Assembly (NCBI GenBank): GCA_036365145.1
Contig: JAEOAD010000888.1
Location: 2,335,501-2,399,500 of the forward strand
Source of the DNA: Orientallactaga sibirica
Taxonomy: Eukaryota > Chordata > Mammalia > Rodentia > Dipodidae
Direction: 5' to 3'
Length of the DNA: 64,000 nt
Shown: positions 46,272 to 59,238 of the stretch, piece by piece
How the letters are laid out: the number at the start of each line of letters is the position of its first letter
Numbering within the stretch: the first letter of the stretch is position 1
Position numbers and translations under genes: made by a program
Notes under the pieces: generated by a model
Told to the model about the DNA's origin: nothing
Seen by the model: the letters and a program-made list of their open reading frames with translations, nothing else
The model's database searches: none

Positions 46272-49200
46272 TTTTTTTTTTTTTTTTGTTTTCAAGGTAG
46301 GGTCTCTAGTCCAGGCTGACTTGGAATTCACTATGTAGCCTCAGGGTAGCCTTGAACTCACGGTGATCCTTCTACCTCTGCCTCCTGAGTGCTGGGATTA
46401 AAGGCATGCACCACCATGCCCAGCTTCTTCTCTCTTTCTTTTGGTCAGATTTGCTAAGGGTTTATCAATCTTGTTTATCCTTTCAAAGAACCAACTCTTT
46501 GTTTCATTGATTCTTTTGTGGGTTTTTTTACTATTTCATTAATTTCTGCCCTAATCTTTATTATTTCTTCTCACCTACTGATTTTCTGTTTGCCTTGTTC
46601 TTTTTTTCCAAGCATTAAGCTGTTTACTTGAAACCTTTCTAATTATCTATTTATTTATTTGAGAGAGAGAAAGAGGCAGAGAGAGACACACAGAGAGAGA
46701 ATGGGTGGACCAGGGCCTCCAGCCACTGCAAATGAACCCCAGATGCATGTGCCCCCTTGTGCCTATGGCTTGTGCGGGTCCTGGAGAATTGTACTGGGAT
46801 ATTTTGGCTTTTCAGGCAAACACCTAACCAGTAAGCCATCTCTCCAGCCCCTAAATTTTTTAAACAATTTTAATTAATTAATTATTTATTTATTAGAGAT
46901 AGAGAGAGCGAGACAGAGAGAGGGGGGAAGAGAAAGTGAGAATGGGCATGCCAGGGCCTCTAGCCACTGCAAATGAACTCCAGACACATGTGCCACCATG
47001 TGCATCTGCCTTAGGTGGGACCTGGAGCATCAAACTTGGGTCCTCAGGCTTCACAGGCATGCACCTTAACCGCTAAGCCATCTCTCCAGCCCTAATTTTT
47101 TTAAACATAAAATTAGTCATTTATTGTTGTCATTATTAGGAGGCAAAAAAATGTAGTTACAAGAATCATTTTCCAAACAGAGGTTAAATATGAGCTGAAA
47201 AGTGTACAAAAGGAAGGGGAACGTTACTTTACAAATCATTAAATTAAACAAATAAACAAAAAACAAAACCCAAAGAACCAACCCCCCATGCTGAGTTCTC
47301 TCCTTGTGCAACTCCGTGTAAATGAGAACAGAAAGTGAGGTGGGCCATGGAGGTGGGCCTGGGCAGAGGCAAGAGCTGGGGCCCGGAAGGTGGGAGCTGG
47401 GACAGTATGGACACTGGCTTCCTGCCTCTTAGGCCTGGCAGTCTCTAGTATGGGGTTGTGCCTGGTGGTCTTACCAAGGCCGGGGGCAGAGAGGAGGACC
47501 CTGCCAGCCTGTGGCATTCAGACCCTGCATGGAAAAACCAGATTGGGAGTCAGAAACACACAGGACATGGGGACAGCCACCACAGCCTCCACCTTTTTGG
47601 ATCTGAACTTAACCCAAGCCAACCCTGCATCTCTTTCCTTCTCTCCAGACTGCCCCTCCTGGATCCTGATCGGCCCTTGCAGCATCAAATGGTTGATTTT
47701 AGTCTTTGCTTAAATTAAAAAATTAAAATATATATACATATATATGCTGTACACACAGGACAATAACAGAGTGTTGAAAAGGGATGTAGAGAGGTGGGGC
47801 AGACGGAAGCAAGGACGGTAGGGGTTGCGGGGCCAGGGCTGTTAAGAGAGAAGGGAAGCAAGGCTAGGTGAAAGGGCAAAAGGAAAGAGAAAGAGAGAGA
47901 GGTTAGGGCACCGGATTGGGGGGGCAATTTATTTTACAATAAAAACAGGAGTTCAAACTTCAGCAGAATGGGACTCTGACAGCGGGTCCTCCCCACACGG
48001 AGTGAGGAGAGATGGGCTTAGAGGGGACAACGGGGTGGGCGGGGAGCTTGGCTTCGCGTTAGGTAACTGCAGTCCCTGGTCTGAGGGAGAACCACAGCCT
48101 CAGCTTCTCCGTGACTTTGAATGCTGAATAAGCCACTATGTTGTCCTTCCCTTTACAGAAAATGGAGTAGCAGCAGATCTCTCAGTCTTGGATGGCAGAC
48201 AAATTTATTTTCTCAATCAGCTCCTTCTCATCCAGTGCGCCTGGGAGGTCTCGCTTGTTCCCCAGGACTAAGACTGGGAAGCCCTGCAGCTGTGGCTTGT
48301 TTAGAAGATTGTGGAGCTCATTCTTGGAGGCCTCGATCTTCTCCTGGTCAGCACCGTCCACCAATGGCGCTCACTCCTCGGCAATAGCGTTCCCACGTGC
48401 TGTGAAAACGGGTTGTCCCCCAATGTCCCAGAGCTTGATGGTCACATTCCCTTTGGTGATTTTGCGCATGTTGAAACCCACAGTCGGCATCATGTCCTCA
48501 TTGAACTGTCCTGACACAATCACGTTGACGAAGGTGGTCTTGCCTGAGTACTGCAGCCCCACAGGCGTGAGCTCCATCTCCTCCTTCCAGAACAGGGCCT
48601 TGAACCAGTCCAGCAGCTTGTTGAACAAAGCGATCATGGTCGCTTGTCGCCAATCGTGCCTGGTGCCCGGTACCCAGCGCCCTTGCTGCCCTCACGCTGC
48701 GGCCTGGAGAGGCCCCTCCCCAGTGCGGCCAGGGTCCCGAGGCTCTCTCCAGCCCTAATTTCTTAATATAGGCACTTAAAGCTATAAATTTCCCTCTTAG
48801 CACTGCCTTCATTGTGTCCCAAAGGTTTTGGTATGTTGTGTTCTCATTATCATTTGACTCTATGAACTTTTTGATTTCCTTCTTCCTTGACCCATTCATC
48901 ATTTAGTAGTGTATTGTTGTTTCCATGATTTTGTGTATGTTCTATAGCTTTTCTTGCTATTGATTTGATCCCATTGTGATCAAATAGAGTGCAAGGAATT
49001 ATTTTAATTTTCCTGTATTTGTTAATATTTGCTTTGTGTCCTAATATATGGTCTATTTTAGAGAATGTTCCATGTGTTGCTGAAAAGAATGTGTATTCTG
49101 CAGGATTTGGATGAAATGTCTTGTATCTATCTGCTAGGTCCATTTGTTCTATGACCTCATTTAATCCAGATGCTTCTCTGTTTATTTTTTGCTGGGATGA

Positions 49201-49780
49201 CCTGTCAGTTGGTGACAGTGGGGTGTTGAAGTGTGTTTGGTGTTATCTGTGACCTTAGTTCTAAAAGTGTTTGTTTGATGAAATTGGGAGCCCCCATGTT
49301 AGGTGCATATATGTTTAGGTTCATAATGTCCTCCTGTTGGAGTGTTCCTTTAATGAATATAAAGTGACTTTCCTTATCTTTCCTAACTAATGTTGGTCTG
49401 AAGTGTACTGTCAGATATTAGGATAGCAACCACTGATTTTTTTTCTAGGCCCATTTTCCAACCTTTCACCCTAAGATAGTGTCCATCCTTTGTAGAAAGG
49501 TGAGTTTCTTGGAGTCAACAAATTGAAGTATCCTGCTTTTTTTTTTTTTTTTTTGGTTTTGCAAGGTAGGGTCTCACTCTGGTCCAGGCTGACCTGGAAT
49601 TAACTATGTAGTCTCAGGGTCGCCTCGAACTCTAAGCGATCCTCCTACCGCTGCCTCCCGAGTGCTAGGATTAAAGGCGTGCGCCACCACGCCTGGCAGT
49701 ATCCTGCTTTTTAACCCAGTCTGCAAACCTATGTCTTTTGGTTGGGACATTGAGGGTGTTGATATTAAGAGTTATTATTA
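42640..49780 (-). mobile_element. Old L1 with ORF2 remnants, antisense
   Basis: Minus-strand L1 read from the ORF2 C-terminus (left) to its endonuclease N-terminus (right). Frames at 43496-43849 match the C-terminal domain (QPTEWEKIFASYISDREF), and 44592-44846 matches the region after reverse transcriptase. 44827-45060 continues from an FADD reverse-transcriptase motif at 45061-45072, and 45579-45953 holds an upstream RT block. 48850-49143 is endonuclease, with IDHILGHK and DHNG. Stops, frameshifts and insertions break it: antisense SINEs at about 42775-43475, 44010-44490, 45740-45975, 46280-46430 and 46640-47098, and the ARL8A pseudogene. No ORF1 was identified. Inactive. Confidence 0.88.
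47099..48743 (-). pseudogene. ARL8A: Processed ARL8A pseudogene
   Basis: Intronless copy of the lysosomal small GTPase ARL8A on the minus strand. The coding-like part is 48100-48637, starting at the ancestral ATG (48637) with [20 protein letters not shown], which distinguishes ARL8A from ARL8B. It is disabled: a replaced and shortened segment after GGQP ending in a stop near 48371, an in-frame stop after NLSAIQD, and a deletion of about 15 nt before the C-terminal codons. The 3' part keeps a 3' UTR with AATAAA (47120-47125, minus) and a short A tail. The exact 18-bp direct repeat TCTCTCCAGCCCTAATTT flanks it at 47081-47098 and 48744-48761, proving L1-type retroposition. It landed at a SINE end inside the older L1. 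Confidence 0.95.
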
Positions 49781-50075
49781 GCCAGGCCATGGTGGTACAC
49801 ACCTTTAATCCCAGCACTCAGGAGGCAGAGGCAGGAAGATCACCGTGAGTTCAAGGTCACCCTGAGACTACACAGTGAATTCCAGGTCAGCCTGAGCTAG
49901 AGTGAGACCCTACCTCAAAAAAAACCAAAAAAAAAAAAAAAATCCAGCACTCGGGAGGCAGAGGTAGGAGGATCACCGAGAGTTCGAGGCCACCCTGAGA
50001 CTACATAGTTAATTCCAGGTCAGCCTGGACCAGAGTGAGACCCTACCTCCCAAAACCAAAAAAAAAAAAAAAAAA
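49530..50075. repeat. B1 SINEs inside or next to L1
   Basis: Antisense B1 at about 49538-49700 inside the L1 endonuclease region, then sense B1 copies at about 49783-49940 and 49943-50075. Confidence 0.85.
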
Positions 50076-50077
50076 GT

Positions 50078-50335
50078 ATAGCTGGATCATATGGTAAATC
50101 TATTTTTAGCTGTCTCAAGAACCCCCACACTGATTTCCACAATGGCTGTACCAGACTACATTCCTACCAACAGTTTAGAAGGGTTCCTCTTTTTCCACAT
50201 CCTTATCAACATTTATTATCATTTATTTTCTTGATGATAGCTATTCTGACAAGAGTGAGATGGAATCTCAAAGTAGTTTTAATTTGCATTTCTGTGATGG
50301 CTATGAAGTATTTCTAACATTTGTAGTTCTTTTTT
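50078..50335 (-). mobile_element. L1 fragment, antisense
   Basis: Contains 'ctggatcatatggtaaatct', 'acaatggctgtaccagacta' and 'tctgacaagagtgagatgga', all typical antisense L1 3'-end sequence. It may belong to the same L1 as 42640-49780 after rearrangement, or be a separate copy. Confidence 0.75.
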
Positions 50336-50552
50336 AAAAATATTTTATTTATTTGAGTGAGATATACAGAAATAAACAAGTAGATAGAGAGAGAATGGTC
50401 GCGCCATGGCCTCCAGCCACTGCAAACAAACTCCAGATGTATGCGCCCCCTTATGCATCTGGCTTACATGGGTCCTGGAGAATTGAGCCTTGAACCAGGG
50501 TCCTTAGGCTTCATAGGCAAGCATTTAACCACTAAGCCAGTTCTCCAGCCCA

Positions 50553-50584
<32 letters not shown>

Positions 50585-50910
50585 TAGGGTCTCACTCTAG
50601 CCCAGGCTGACCTGGAATTCACTCTGTATTCTCAGGGTGGCCTTGAACTCATGGCAATCCTCCTACCTCTGCCTCCCAAGTGCTGGGATTAAAGGCGTGC
50701 ACCACCATGCCTGGCCCAAATTCTTTTAAAAATATTTTTATTTTTATTTATTTGAGAGAGGAGAGATATATAGAGAGAATGGGTACATCAGGGCCTCCAG
50801 CCACATGTGCCTCCTTATGCATCTGGCTTACATGAGTCCTGGGGGATCGAACCTAAGTCTTTTGGCTTTGCAGGCAAGTGCCTTAACCACTAAGCCATTT
50901 CCCCAGCCCC
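50336..50910 (-). repeat. Three antisense SINEs
   Basis: tRNA-type (about 50336-50550), B1 (about 50555-50715) and tRNA-type (about 50725-50910), head to tail in antisense orientation. Confidence 0.85.
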
Positions 50911-53900
50911 TAACATTTGTATTACATTGGTATGTTACACTTTATGTTTTATGAGGTAAACCCATTTTCTTCCTCCATAATCACTAATGTTAGAACTTAT
51001 TTCTAAGAATCATTCAGCATGTGTAGTTGATAGTAAAGTTCTTTGATTGAGCTTGTCTGCCTGACTAATCATTGGTGAGCACTCTTGATTTATATTTAGA
51101 ACATTCAGATTTACTGAGAACAATCTGTGTTTTAGACATGTATCAGTGACAGAGAAGGGTGTTCAGACTTGGTGGCAGGTTGTTTGGTTATTGCCACATC
51201 ACACTGGTTGTAGACTTTTCTTAAATTTTATATTTGTGTAAATACCTAAAACCAATTGTGCTGCTATACTTCATTACTGCTTTTTCATTGGATGAGATAC
51301 ATGTTTATATTTAAGAAACTTTTCAAAGCAGGGTTTTGGGGTTGAATTTTAAGAGCTCTATGGATTCTTATACTAGGGCATTTTTCAAACTTCTGTGCAG
51401 AGAACTCAGCAGAAGGACTTTGTAATGCTGGTCATACTGTGCTGCAGAAAAAGTCAAAGCAGCTATCAGCTCCAGCTTTACATTGTAATAGGAGTCAAAC
51501 TGGTTTTTTTTTTTTTTTTTTTTTTTTGCAAGGTAGGGCTCACTCTGGTCCAGGCTGACCTGGAATTAACTATGTAGTCTCAGGGTGGCCTCGAACTCTC
51601 GGCGATCCTCCTACCTCTGCCTCCCGAGTGCTGGGATTAAAGGCGTGCGCCACCACGCCCGGCTCAAACTGGTTTTACTCAACTAAAAAAGAAACCTTTA
51701 AAGAAACAAATCTTTTATATTTTATACTTTTTGTAACTGCAGTAGAAATAGCCATTGGGTAGCATGCCCCTGAACCTGGGCTTGTCACTGGACGGTGCTT
51801 CTGCACAACATCCCACCCCCATGAAGCCCAAATGTCTTCCAGGGTTTCCTTCCTTGGGTTTCCTCAAACTGTTCCCTTTTTTAATTAATTAATTAATTTT
51901 TGTGTATTTATTTTGTTTTATTTTTGGTTTTTTGAGGTGGGGTCTCAGTCTAGCTCAGGCTGACCTGGAATTCACTATGTAGTCTCAGGGTGGCCTCAAA
52001 CTCATGGCAATCCTCCTACCTCTGCCTCCCGAGTGCTGGGATTAAAGGCGTGCACCCCCACGCCTGGCAAATTTATTTATTTGAGACTGACAGACACAGA
52101 GAGAAAGAGGCAGAGTGAGAGAGAGAATGGGCTCACCAGGGCCTCCAGCCACTGCAAATGAACTCCAGATGCATGCACCACCTTGTGCATCTGGCTTACG
52201 TGGATACTAGGGAATCGAGCCTCAAACTGGGGTCGTTAGGCTTCACAGGCAAGCGCTTAACCTCTAAGCCATTTCTGTAGCCCCCTGTTCCATTTTTTGA
52301 GTCATTTTTCTATTAAGAGGAAAATAGCAATGGTCATTTTTTTAAAAGATTTATTCAATTATTTAATTTTTAGAGACAGACGGGGGAGGGGGAAGTGAGA
52401 ATGGGCACGCCAGGGCCTCCAGCCACTGCAAACGAAGTCCAGATGCATGTGCCACCATGTGCATCTGGCTTACGTGGGAACTGGAGAATGAAACCTGGGT
52501 CCTTAGGCTTCACAGACATGCACCTTAACTGCTAAGCCCAATGGTCATTTTATAATGTGTAGACTATCTCATCTGTTTTCAACCATTATTTTCCTTCAGT
52601 TTGTAGTACAAATATTTTCATGAGCCCTATAAGAACAAACGGTGGGCTGGAGAGATGGCTTAGTGGTTAAAAACGCTTGCCTGTGAAGCCTAAGGACCCC
52701 AGTTTGAGGCTCCATTCCCCAGGATCCACATAAGCCAGATGCAGGAGGGGCACATACATCTGGAGTTCCATTCCCATTCTCTATCTGCCTCTTTCTCTGT
52801 CACTCTCAAATAAATAAATAAATAAATAACAAAAATATTTTTTTAAAAAAAGAATAAAAGGCATTTCAGCTGGGTGTGGTGGCACACGCCTTTAATCCCA
52901 GCACTCGGGAAGCAGAGGTAGGAGGATCGCTGTTAGAGTCCACCCTGAGACTACATAGTGAATTCCAGGTTAGCCTGAGCTAGAGTGAGACTGTACCTTG
53001 GAAAACCAAATAAATAAATAAATGAATAAAAATAAAATTTTAAAAATTAAAAAAAGAATGAAAGGCATTTCAGATCTACACTGCAGGCACATGGTTGAAG
53101 CCACATTTGGTGTATATTCTGGCTTGCTCCTCTTGTGCTGCCTTTCCTTCTACCATCATGTCTCCTAAGTGTCTCAGAAGTGACCACTGAAAGAAACAAG
53201 TTAAGAAGACGGTGCTGGGGCTGGAGAGATGGCTTAGAGGTTAAGTGCTTGCCTGTGAAGCCTAAGGACCCCGGTTCAAGGCTCGACTCTCCAGGACCCA
53301 CGTAAGCCAGATGCACAAGGGGGCGCATGCATGTGGAGTTCGTTTGCAGTGGCAGGAGGCCCTGGAATGCCCTCTCTCTCTCTCTCTCCCTCTCTCTCTA
53401 CCTGCCTGTTTCTGTATCTCTCTCTCTCAAATAAATAAATAAAAATAAAATATTTAATAAAAAAAAAGAAATAGCATTCCTTTAGTCTCCTCCCCAGAGA
53501 GTAAAGTGTAGTGACTGTGTGTGTATGAGTATGAATGTGGATCACAGCCCTAAGGCTGCAGAAATATTTCTGTTCTGAGCAGTGCCATTTCATTGTGGGG
53601 ATGTCCTCCACCAAGCCCACTGTCTTAGACGGCATGGCCGACTTTTACTGTTGAGTGTCCCCCAGAAGGAACACTGAAAGTAATTAAGATCATAGGCAGG
53701 GAAAATGCAAGATTCTCCTACTCTTAAAGAGTTGTAAAATGGCAGGATCAGAAAACTGCCTTGTAACCCTGAGGGAAATCCCAAACTCTCCCTGGAATTT
53801 AGGAAGGAAAAAATGGGGGGGGGTGTTATGCTGTCCCCACTGTGTTCCTTAGGAGCAAGAAGTAGATCAGAAATACTTAAGTTCTAGGCCAGTCCAGGCA

Positions 53901-54350
53901 GATGCGCCTGTAATGTGTCACTTAGTGCTCTCCCCTAGAGGGTTTGATCTGTAGATGGCCAGGTGGCCCTGGGAGTAAGAGGGGAGCCTAACACACAAAT
54001 CTCATCGTTGGGCAGAGAGACAAGACTCAGATCTCTGTGAGGGTTATGCTGCCCCAGGGAGAATCCGTGATGGCTCTTTCTTAGCTTCCTTGCCTTGTAG
54101 AGCCAGAGGGCTGCAGGCACAGGGAACCTCAGGATCCTGGCCCCAGCATGATGATGGGTAACTCCCAGTCACTGTGAACAGATGGGGACTTTTATAGGAA
54201 ATTTGTAACTGTTTTTATGTTTACTTTATCTTTTTATGCTTCTATGGAACTTCTAACAGACAACAGCTTCAAGATTTGCGTTTAAATTTAGACTTACTGA
54301 GTTTGTGAGAAAATTTCTAAAATTTCTAATAATATTCGAATCTGCTTTCA
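50911..54350. other. Unassigned unique sequence with SINE insertions
   Basis: Long low-copy blocks at 50911-51500, 51665-51880, 52285-52360, 52540-52640, 53065-53215 and 53465-54350 have no recognisable gene. They are AT-rich in the first part, 3'-UTR-like in texture, and lack long frames. SINEs separate them: antisense B1 at about 51500-51665 and 51925-52070, antisense tRNA-type at about 52075-52285 and 52360-52540, sense tRNA-type at about 52645-52860 and 53217-53460, and sense B1 at about 52868-53035. Confidence 0.5.
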
Positions 54351-54354
54351 TATA

Positions 54355-54505
54355 TATATATTTGAGATAGGGTCTCACTCTAGCCCAGGCTGACCTGGAA
54401 CTCACTCGGTAGTCTCAGGGTGGCCTCGAACTCATGGTGATTCTCCTACCTCTGCCTCCCAAGTGCTGGGATTAAAGGTGTGAGCCACCACACCTGGCTG
54501 GCTTT

Positions 54506-54546
<41 letters not shown>

Positions 54547-55730
54547 GTTTTTCAAGGTAGGGTCTCACTCTGGCCCAGGCTGACCTGGAATTAACTATGT
54601 AGTCTCAGGGTGGCCTTGAACTCACTGCGATCCTCCTACCTCTGCCTCCCAAGTGCTGGGATTAAAGGCGTGCGCCACCACGCCCGGCTTTGGCTTTCAT
54701 ATTTTTTTAAAAATGTGCTTCAGAGTCAGGTGTGGTGGTGATGCCTTTAATCCCAGCACTCAGGAGGCAAAGATAGGAGGATCACCATGAGTTTGAGGCC
54801 AGCCTGAGACTACATAAGGAATTCTAGGTCAGCCTGGACTAGAGTGAAACTTTATATATATAATAAAAAGTTCCAAAATCAAAAATGATAAAATCTGTAT
54901 GCATATTCTGGGCAAATAGTATAATTCAAGTCTGGTCTACTCTTTTATAAAGAGGAAAAGTTTTGTTTTGTTTTGTTTTTTGGTTTTTTTTTTTTTTTTT
55001 TTTTTTTTCTGAGGTAGGGTCTCACTCTGGCCCAGGCTGACCTGGAATTCACTATGTAGTTTCAGGGTGGCCTCGAACTCTCCTCCTACCTCTGCCTCCC
55101 AAGTGCTGGGATTAAAGGCATGTACTACCATGCCTGGTGGAAAGGGCTTTTTTGTTGTTTTGTTTTTGTTTTTCAAAGTAGGGTCTCATTCTAGCCCAGG
55201 CTGAGCTGGAATTCACTCTATTCTCAGGGTGGCCTCGAACTCACAGTGATCATCCTACCTCTGCCTCCCAAATGCTGGGATTAAAGACATACACCACCAC
55301 ACCCGGCCTCCTTGTTAATTTTTATTTGGGTGGTCTTCTGTTCATTTCTGGTCTGGGAGTTGCTACAGTCTCAGGCTGGCCTTGAACTTACTGTGATCCT
55401 CCTACCCCTGCTTTCCAAGTGCTGGGATTAAAGGAATGAGCTGCCTTGCCTGGCTACAATTTATTTTTTGTTTGTTTATTTATTTCAGAGAGGAAGAAAG
55501 AGGCAGTGAGAGATAATTGGCATGGAGGGCTTCTAGCCACTACAAACAAACTCCAAATGAGAGAGAGAATGGGAACACTAGGGCCTCTTCCCACTGGAAA
55601 CAAACCCCAGACACATGCGCCACATTCTGCATTTGGCTTTACATGGGTACTGGGGAATCAAACCTGGCATGTCAGGCTTTGCAAGCAAACACCTTTAACT
55701 GCTGAACCATCTCCCCAGCCCTGTCCCTGG
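54355..55730. repeat. SINE cluster with a little unique sequence
   Basis: Antisense B1 copies at about 54360-54500, 54510-54690, 55000-55140, 55155-55310 and a partial one at 55370-55455. Sense B1 at about 54725-54865; antisense tRNA-type at about 55460-55725. The segment 54870-54980 is unique. Confidence 0.8.
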
Positions 55731-55873
55731 CTTTTTATGTGGGTGCTGGGGATTGAACTCAGGTCCTTCCTTGTGTTTGTGCTGCAAGTGTTCTTCCTGG
55801 CTCTGCCATCTCCCCAGTCCCAATATTCTTTGTATCTAATGATCTTTGCTTGCTCACTGAAACGGACAATTCT

Positions 55874-55908
55874 ATTGTTTCTCAGCCTTTTGGCTAAGAT
55901 CAAGTGTT
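55874..55908 (+). pseudogene. Truncated U2 snRNA pseudogene
   Basis: 35 bases match the 5' end of U2 snRNA, including CTCAGCCTTTTGGCTAAGAT, and stop after AAGTGT. Near-identical 15-base direct repeats (55859-55873 and 55909-55923, two mismatches) abut both ends. This marks retroposition of a 5' fragment without an A tail. It has no function as U2. Confidence 0.85.
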
Positions 55909-56029
55909 GAAATGGACCATTCTCTTACATGTACTAGTTGGAGAAAGAAGTAGTCTAGAATACGTCTACCAATATTCTCAAATTCAGTGTTACCATAAGT
56001 CTACTTACTTTCATAAAATATAGTCAGGG

Positions 56030-58134
56030 CTGGGCTGGAGAGATGGCTTAGCGGTTAAACACTTGCCTATGAAGCCTAAGGACCCCGGTTCAAGGCTCGA
56101 TTCTCCAGGACCCACGTAAGCCAGATGCACAAGGGGGTGCATGCATCTGGAGTTCGTTTGCAGTGGCTGGAGGCCCTGGCGCACCCATTCTCTCTCTCTC
56201 TTTCTGCCTGCCTATTTCTGTCTCTCTCTCTCTCTCTCTCTCAAATAAATAAAAAAATATATATATATAGTCAGGGCTCGGGAAATGGCTCAGCAGTTAA
56301 AAGCTGTTGCTCCCTAGGCATGCCAACTCAATTTTGATCCCATCCCCCATGTAAAGCTGGATGCAAAGTGGTGTGCCAGTTTGTAATTCCAAGGTGCCTA
56401 TGGCAATGGGGGATGGAGTCTGAGAATACCAAAGCTTGCAGGCCAGGTAGACTGACCTTTCCAACACCAAAATATAAAACAAAAGAGACCTGTCTCAATG
56501 TGGATGGAGTATGGATGAAAAGGACCACTACCTCAAGGTTGTCCTCTGATCACACACACACACCCTGGCCCATGCCCACCCATATATACATATGTATGCA
56601 CACACATAAATTAATTTAAAATATATAAATACAGCTAGGTATATATAAATACACCATGCCCAGCTCCTCTTCATCCTTTTTTTTTTCAAGGTAGGGTCTC
56701 ACTCTAGTCCAGGCTGACCTGGAATTCACTGTGTAATCTCAGGGTGGCCTTGAACTCATGGTGATCCTCCTACCTCTGCCTCCCAAGTAATAAGTTTAAA
56801 GGTGTGCTTCACCACACTTGGCTACTTTGACCATTCTTTTTTTTTTTTTTCTTCATTTTTCGAGGTAGGCTCTCACTCTAGCTCAGGCTAGATGGTTCTT
56901 GTCTTGTTCATGCTAGTTTTGCTGGGTGATTATCACTGAAGTTATAATCTAAGTCTCATAAATGGTGACTTATTGTAATCTTGTTCTTTTTTTTTTTTGG
57001 TTTTGCGAGGTAGGGTCTCACTCTGGTCCAGGCTGACCTGGAATTAACTATGTAGTCTCAGGGTGGCCTCGGACTCTTGGCGATCCTCCTACCTCTGCCT
57101 CCCGAGTGCTGGGATTAAAGGCGTGCACCACCACGCCCGGCGTAATCTTGTTCTTAAGGAAACCGAGGAAGCTCCCCATGTCTTAGGGAAATCCACTGTA
57201 TACAAACAATGTAAATATAGTTTGTCTAAGCTTCAATATAACAGTCATAAATATTTCTTTAGTTAAGCCTTAAAATTATTCAATGGTAAAAGTACTTATT
57301 TTAAAAATTACTTTATGTCTGTTATATTATCTCTAATGTATGTTAAAATTGGGCTTGCTTAACTCAACAAAATAACCAAGTTTTATTTTATTCTTAAGCT
57401 AAGTATGCTCAGTCTCAATCAAGGTTTCACTTAGTTCATTGTCTTGTTTCTGGTATCTTAAGTTCATTGCATATAGAGATTGATACTTAAGACATGTTTC
57501 CTGCCCTAGAAAAATTAATCCTGTTTTTAGAGGTAGGGTTTCACCTCTAGCTCAGGTTGACCTGGAATTCACTATGTAGTCTCAGGGTGGCCTTGAACTC
57601 AAGACAATCCTCCTACCTCTGCCTCCTGAGTGCTGGGATTAAAGGCGTGTACCACCACACCCGGCTCAAAAGTAATCTTAAATTGCTGTTCTGCTTCCAG
57701 TTTGGGGGGTAATTGGTACTTGCATTGGTATACAGACTAGCCAAAGTTATTTTCAAACACAGATACTAAGTTCTTATACTGTCTTATCTTTTCCTGGCAT
57801 ACAATTTCTAGATTAAATCAATTGGCTTGAAGTTATTGATAAAATAATTGATAAAATATTGTTTTCAGGACTATTAAAATGTTCTGCCTATACTTATAAC
57901 TGACAGATACTTAAAAGATAGAATGTGGGGGCTGAAGGAATGGCTTAGCAGTTAAGGTGCTTGCCTGCAAAGCTAAAGGGCCTCAGTTCAATTCTCCAGG
58001 ACCCACGTAAGCCAGATGCACAAGGGGGCACATGCATCTGGAGTTCATTTGCAGTGGCTGGAAGCCCTGGTGCACCCATTCTCTCTCTTCATCTCTCTCT
58101 CTCTCTGCCTCTTTCCCTCTGTCAAATAAAATAA

Positions 58135-58169
<35 letters not shown>

Positions 58170-58180
58170 GATGGTATGTG
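56030..58180. repeat. SINEs, a CA-rich repeat and unique AT-rich sequence
   Basis: Sense tRNA-type SINE (about 56033-56270), a diverged SINE-like stretch with a CA-rich end (about 56275-56615), antisense B1 copies (about 56685-56825, 56985-57142, 57525-57665) and a sense tRNA-type SINE with an (AAAT)n tail (about 57927-58170). Unique AT-rich sequence at 57143-57520 and 57670-57925 holds no recognised gene. Confidence 0.75.
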
Positions 58181-58324
58181 TATGCTTTCTATGTCCCAGA
58201 TATAGCTTACACTGTCACCTGACAACTAAACTTAAATATTACTCAGAATGATTTTAAACTATTGTGTCATTCTCTAACCAGATCTGCTTTGCTAACCGGA
58301 TATGTTCTGCACCTTTTTGTTTGT

Positions 58325-58965
58325 TTAGATTTTTTTTTTTTTTTGGAGAGAGACAGAGAGAGAGGGAGAAGAAGACAGATAAAGATGGGCGCGCCAGCAG
58401 CCTCTCAGCTGCTGCAAACGAAATCCAGATGCATGCCCCCTTGTGGTCAATTTGGCATCTCGCCCTTGCATCACTTTGCATCTGGCTAAACGTGGGTCCT
58501 GGAGATTGGAACTGCTGGAGATTGGAACCAGCGTTCTTAGGCTTAGGAGGCAGGCACCTTAACAGCTAAGCCATCTCTCCAGCCCTTTTTTTGATTTTTT
58601 GAGGTAGGGTCTCACTCTAGCCCAGGCTGACCTGGAATTCACTATGTATTCTCAGGGTGGCCTTGAACTAGGACGATCATCCTACCTCTGCCTCCCGAAT
58701 GAGTGCACCACCACACCCAGCCTGCACCTTTTTAACTAATCTGTTTTGCTAGTCAGATATGTACAGTCTCTCTGAGTGATTAATAACCATATGTAGAAGC
58801 CAAAATCAATTAGAAACACTGGAGTTAAAAGGATAACCAGCCTAGTGTGGTGTTGCATGCCTTTAATCCAAGCACTCGGGAGGTAGAGGCAGGAGGATTG
58901 CCATGAGTTTGAGGTCAGCTTGGGCTAGAGCGAGACCCTACCTTGAAAAACCAAAAAAAAAAAAA
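58325..58965. repeat. SINE cluster
   Basis: Antisense tRNA-type SINE of the variant body (about 58330-58588), antisense B1 (about 58590-58725) and sense B1 with A tail (about 58835-58968). Confidence 0.8.
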
Positions 58966-59238
58966 AAAAGATAACCAATATTTTGATTCCTGCTATGGAG
59001 ATCCGAAAATAAACTCCAAGTCAGTGTATCTGCAACAGGAGAATCACATCAGAGGAAAATCAGTCCTCCAGGTTTCCCAAAAGAGGGAGGGCCACTTGGT
59101 CAGCAAAGCATTGACCTATCCTAGCAGATGACAATGCTGAGAGTCATAGAACTCCTTGTAGGTCCTTAAAAGTCTCTCCTACAGTGCCATTATTGACCTC
59201 CAAAATAGACAGTTAATTCTGGCAGCCTACATGTTCTT

